The position numbers and the translations under genes were made by a program. A stretch of DNA of 12,580 nucleotides, from assembly GCA_030019105.1 (NCBI GenBank), contig JASEGY010000058.1, positions 1 through 12,580 on the forward strand. The letters run 5' to 3'. Below, piece after piece: positions 12,565 to 12,580 of this stretch. The notes under the pieces were generated by a model, which saw only the letters and a program-made list of their open reading frames with translations, did not search any database and had not been told where the DNA came from. Source of the stretch: a bacterium (GTDB lineage Bacteria > UBA9089 > JASEGY01). Positions within the stretch are counted from its first letter, which is position 1, and every line of letters starts with the position of its first letter.

Positions 12565-12580
12565 ATGAGGATAGACATCT

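Overview
The window looks like chromosomal DNA from an uncultured Gram-negative bacterium. It carries an outer-membrane beta-barrel protein, two OmpA-type lipoproteins, an LpoB-type lipoprotein and a TPR lipoprotein, all of which imply an outer membrane and peptidoglycan. The lineage cannot be fixed from sequence alone. The dense palindromic intergenic repeats, the Rpn-type C-terminal fragment and the DUF5678/retropepsin pair are typical of environmental genomes such as Planctomycetota or candidate phyla, but that placement is only an impression. All convincing genes lie on the + strand and are separated by repeat-rich gaps of about 90 to 840 bases.

Layout. (1) 152-4036: envelope genes. These are a secreted beta-barrel protein (TTG start), a long repeat-filled gap, two tandem paralogous OmpA-domain lipoproteins with coiled-coil stalks, and an LpoB-like lipoprotein. 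(2) 4353-5783: a COG3014-like TPR lipoprotein, a family that I recall sitting beside lpoB in other Gram-negatives. (3) 5784-6960: non-coding palindromes surrounding a short Rpn/PD-(D/E)XK-type C-terminal fragment with a 12-bp internal repeat. (4) 6960-10789: acetate kinase followed by phosphoketolase. Together they make a phosphoketolase shunt: sugar phosphate to acetyl phosphate, then to acetate plus ATP. (5) 10879-11827: a BRO-N antirepressor-like gene bracketed by two 120-bp copies of the phosphoketolase 3' end. (6) 11850-12501: an overlapping two-gene cassette, a DUF5678-like small protein and a retropepsin-like aspartic protease. The window ends in a repeat already seen near its left end.

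The most unusual features are these. Intergenic DNA is built of palindromes nested inside other palindromes, and one 87-bp element sits inside two different outer inverted repeats. Two similar fold-back leader sequences, one directly upstream of the first OmpA lipoprotein, may be a structured RNA. The BRO-N gene sits between duplicated gene 3' ends as an integrated cassette would. A perfect 25-bp palindrome lies inside the BRO-N coding sequence. No rRNA, tRNA, CRISPR array, complete transposase or integrase was seen.
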